Shown here in pieces: positions 62,854-64,000 of a stretch of 64,000 nt of DNA. The stretch spans positions 124,001-188,000 of the forward strand of contig CAVPJR010000025.1 in the NCBI GenBank assembly GCA_963705435.1, written 5' to 3'. A model generated the notes under the pieces. That model was not told where the DNA came from. It did not search any database and saw only the letters and a program-made list of their open reading frames with translations. Source of the stretch: Desulfosarcina sp963705435 (GTDB taxonomy: Bacteria > Desulfobacterota > Desulfobacteria > Desulfobacterales > Desulfosarcinaceae). The position numbers and the translations under genes are program-made. The first letter of the stretch is position 1. Each line of letters opens with the position of its first letter.

Positions 62854-63228
62854 ATGGCGGAAAGATATGAGGTTTACAAGTGCGATCTTTGCGGAAACAT
62901 CGTTCAGGTGCTCGTCGGCGGTGCCGGCGAACTGGTCTGCTGCGGTCAGCCCATGAAGAAGATGACCGAGAACACCGTCGATGCAGCCAAGGAAAAGCAT
63001 GTGCCGGTGGTCGAAAAGATCGACGGCGGCTATAAGGTTAAAGTGGGCAGTGTCGCCCACCCCATGGAGGCGAAACACTGGATCCAATGGATCGAACTGA
63101 TCGCGGACGGCAAATCCTACTTCCAGTTTCTCGACCCGGGCAAGACGCCTGAAGCCGTGTTCAAGATCGATGCGGCATCGGCTTCCGCCAGAGAATACTG
63201 CAACCTTCACGGGTTGTGGAAAGCGTAG
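62854..63228 (+). CDS. dfx: Desulfoferrodoxin (superoxide reductase)
   Basis: 124 residues, full length, with AAGGAG upstream. The N-terminal desulforedoxin centre is VYKCDLCGNIVQVL and LVCCGQPMKK. The C-terminal iron site has EKHVPVVEKIDGGYKVKVGSVAHPMEAKHWIQWIEL and the final CNLHGLW with its Cys and His ligands. It reduces superoxide without producing oxygen, taking electrons from rubredoxin, and is typical of sulfate reducers. Confidence 0.97.
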   Translation: MAERYEVYKCDLCGNIVQVLVGGAGELVCCGQPMKKMTENTVDAAKEKHVPVVEKIDGGYKVKVGSVAHPMEAKHWIQWIELIADGKSYFQFLDPGKTPEAVFKIDAASASAREYCNLHGLWKA

Positions 63229-63313
63229 CCCCGATGATTTGAGGATACGGGAGACGGCGCCCCCCGGCTGCCGCCTCCCGTTAATCGGATCAACATCCAC
63301 AAGGAGGTGCCTC

Positions 63314-63469
63314 ATGGGTAGCTGGAAATGCGGAAATTGCGGATATGAGCTGCAGGCGGACAGGCCGCCTGAGAAATGTCCGTCATGCAAAGAAAAATGT
63401 GATTTTCTGGACAACACCTGTTACACGCCCGACTGCCAGTATGAAGGAAAGGATCCCAGAATCAAATAG
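63314..63469 (+). CDS. Rubredoxin-like protein
   Basis: 51 residues. The pair CGNCG and CPSCKEKC forms a rubredoxin-like Fe site, and two further cysteines follow (CYTPDCQYEGKDP). GGAGG precedes the ATG. It is probably the electron donor to desulfoferrodoxin encoded just before it. Confidence 0.85.
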   Translation: MGSWKCGNCGYELQADRPPEKCPSCKEKCDFLDNTCYTPDCQYEGKDPRIK

Positions 63470-63487
63470 AAAGAGAGGGAGCAGGAA

Positions 63488-63922
63488 ATGGCAAAAGCGC
63501 TCATCGTGTATGCCACACGCACAGGCGAAACCGAAAAAATCGGCAATCTCATCGCCGAAGGGATTCGCTTCTCCGGCCATGATGCAAATGTGGTCAAAGT
63601 GACCGAAATTAAAAAAGAAGAGGACCTTAAAGGGTTCGATGCCGTGGTGTTCGGCTCCCCGACCTACCACGGGGATATGGTCCAGGGGATTAAGACCCTG
63701 TTGTTCCTGGCCGAAAAGGCCGAGCTCGAAGGCAAGGTGGGCGGTGCATTCGGCGCCTTTGGGTGGAGCGGCGAAGCCCCGGACCGCATTTTCGATACCA
63801 TGAAAAACATTTTCAAAATGAAAATGGTGAGCATTCCCTTGCGGCTCAAGTCGGCCAACCTGGGCGGCGGCCTGAAAATGGCCCAGGATTACGGAAGGGA
63901 AATTGCCGAAAAACTGCCCTGA
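63488..63922 (+). CDS. Flavodoxin
   Basis: 144 residues. The FMN phosphate loop is IVYATRTGETEKIGNLIAEG, and GSPTYHGDMVQGIKTLLFL and GAFGWSGEAPDRIFDTM are the flavin-contact loops. It is like the flavodoxin domain of FprA-type enzymes and here a separate protein. It sits 18 bases after the rubredoxin-like gene. Confidence 0.92.
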   Translation: MAKALIVYATRTGETEKIGNLIAEGIRFSGHDANVVKVTEIKKEEDLKGFDAVVFGSPTYHGDMVQGIKTLLFLAEKAELEGKVGGAFGAFGWSGEAPDRIFDTMKNIFKMKMVSIPLRLKSANLGGGLKMAQDYGREIAEKLP

Positions 63923-63982
63923 CCATCGACGTCAACGGTCCACCACCACCCCACTATCCCAGATTGCAAAAAGGAGGATGCT

Positions 63983-64000
63983 ATGTCCACACCCCAGCAT
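63983..64000 (+). CDS. Start of a further gene (truncated by window edge)
   Basis: AAAGGAGG seven bases before ATG, then six codons (MSTPQH) before the window ends. The strong ribosome site and the operon context support a real start, but nothing can be said of its product. Confidence 0.55.

Noticed and set aside
1..64000. tRNA, rRNA, CRISPR arrays, complete insertion sequences, prophage or defence genes
   Set aside because: None were recognised by eye on either strand; no regularly spaced direct repeats and no transposase or integrase frames were seen.

Overview
The window looks like a chromosomal segment of a moderately GC-rich anaerobic Desulfobacterota bacterium, most likely a Desulfosarcina/Desulfobacteraceae-type sulfate reducer. 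This is inferred from gene content: desulfoferrodoxin with rubredoxin-like proteins and flavodoxin, a cytochrome c', an RnfB/NuoEF-type electron-transfer operon, a putative selenoprotein, and many PilZ and two-component proteins. No rRNA, tRNA, CRISPR array or intact insertion sequence was found.

Layout. 1-6 kb: a haloalkane dehalogenase cut by the window edge, a YjbQ-type protein, cytochrome b561, cytochrome c', WrbA and a SYLF lipid-binding protein, followed by a possible group II intron remnant and a 5'-truncated DUF4382 gene. 6.4-13.5 kb: a zinc-ribbon/adenylate cyclase/ATPase/TPR signalling protein coupled to a homocysteine methyltransferase-like gene, a metallo-beta-lactamase/receiver/GAF fusion and a YpfJ-type metallopeptidase. 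13.6-15.4 kb is a small gene graveyard. It holds an mscL that has lost both membrane helices, a glycosyltransferase missing its middle, an unidentified C-terminal fragment and the tail of a cold-shock gene. 15.6-20.4 kb: cold-shock protein, parvulin isomerase, DUF3108 protein, nucleoside-recognition membrane protein, PilZ protein and RseC.

20.4-25.2 kb is one minus-strand operon, NuoE - DRTGG - NuoF - RnfB/GltD fusion - RseC - PilZ. It resembles a flavin-based electron-bifurcating or NADH-ferredoxin module with no hydrogenase subunit. 25.5-31.0 kb is a plus-strand purine and methylthioadenosine salvage cluster: purine-nucleoside phosphorylase, two paralogous amidohydrolases and adenine deaminase. 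31.0-39.1 kb is an enediyne-type iterative polyketide synthase (KS-AT-ACP-ACP-ACP*-KR-DH-PPTase-like-TE-TE). It is split in two by one extra base right after the second ACP serine. A protein of unknown family diverges from it.

42.1-52.3 kb carries MobB, a QseE-QseG-QseF (GlrK/GlrR)-like two-component operon, a putative tiny membrane selenoprotein, an ECF sigma/anti-sigma pair, and an HDOD-domain kinase followed by a receiver/kinase/receiver/PilZ hybrid with a good sigma-54 promoter upstream. 52.4-59.8 kb (minus) holds AMMECR1 with a MEMO remnant, alcohol dehydrogenase, PRPP synthetase, a SagB-type oxidoreductase, a TIGR01777 epimerase, thioredoxin 2 and thiol peroxidase. 59.9-64 kb (plus) is an oxidative-stress cluster with a ferritin-like protein, two secreted thioredoxin-fold proteins, a tiny rubredoxin-like protein, desulfoferrodoxin, a rubredoxin-like protein and flavodoxin. 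Thioredoxin, thiol peroxidase and this cluster together suggest a local peroxide and superoxide defence island.

All family names come from reading motifs by eye; no database search was possible.
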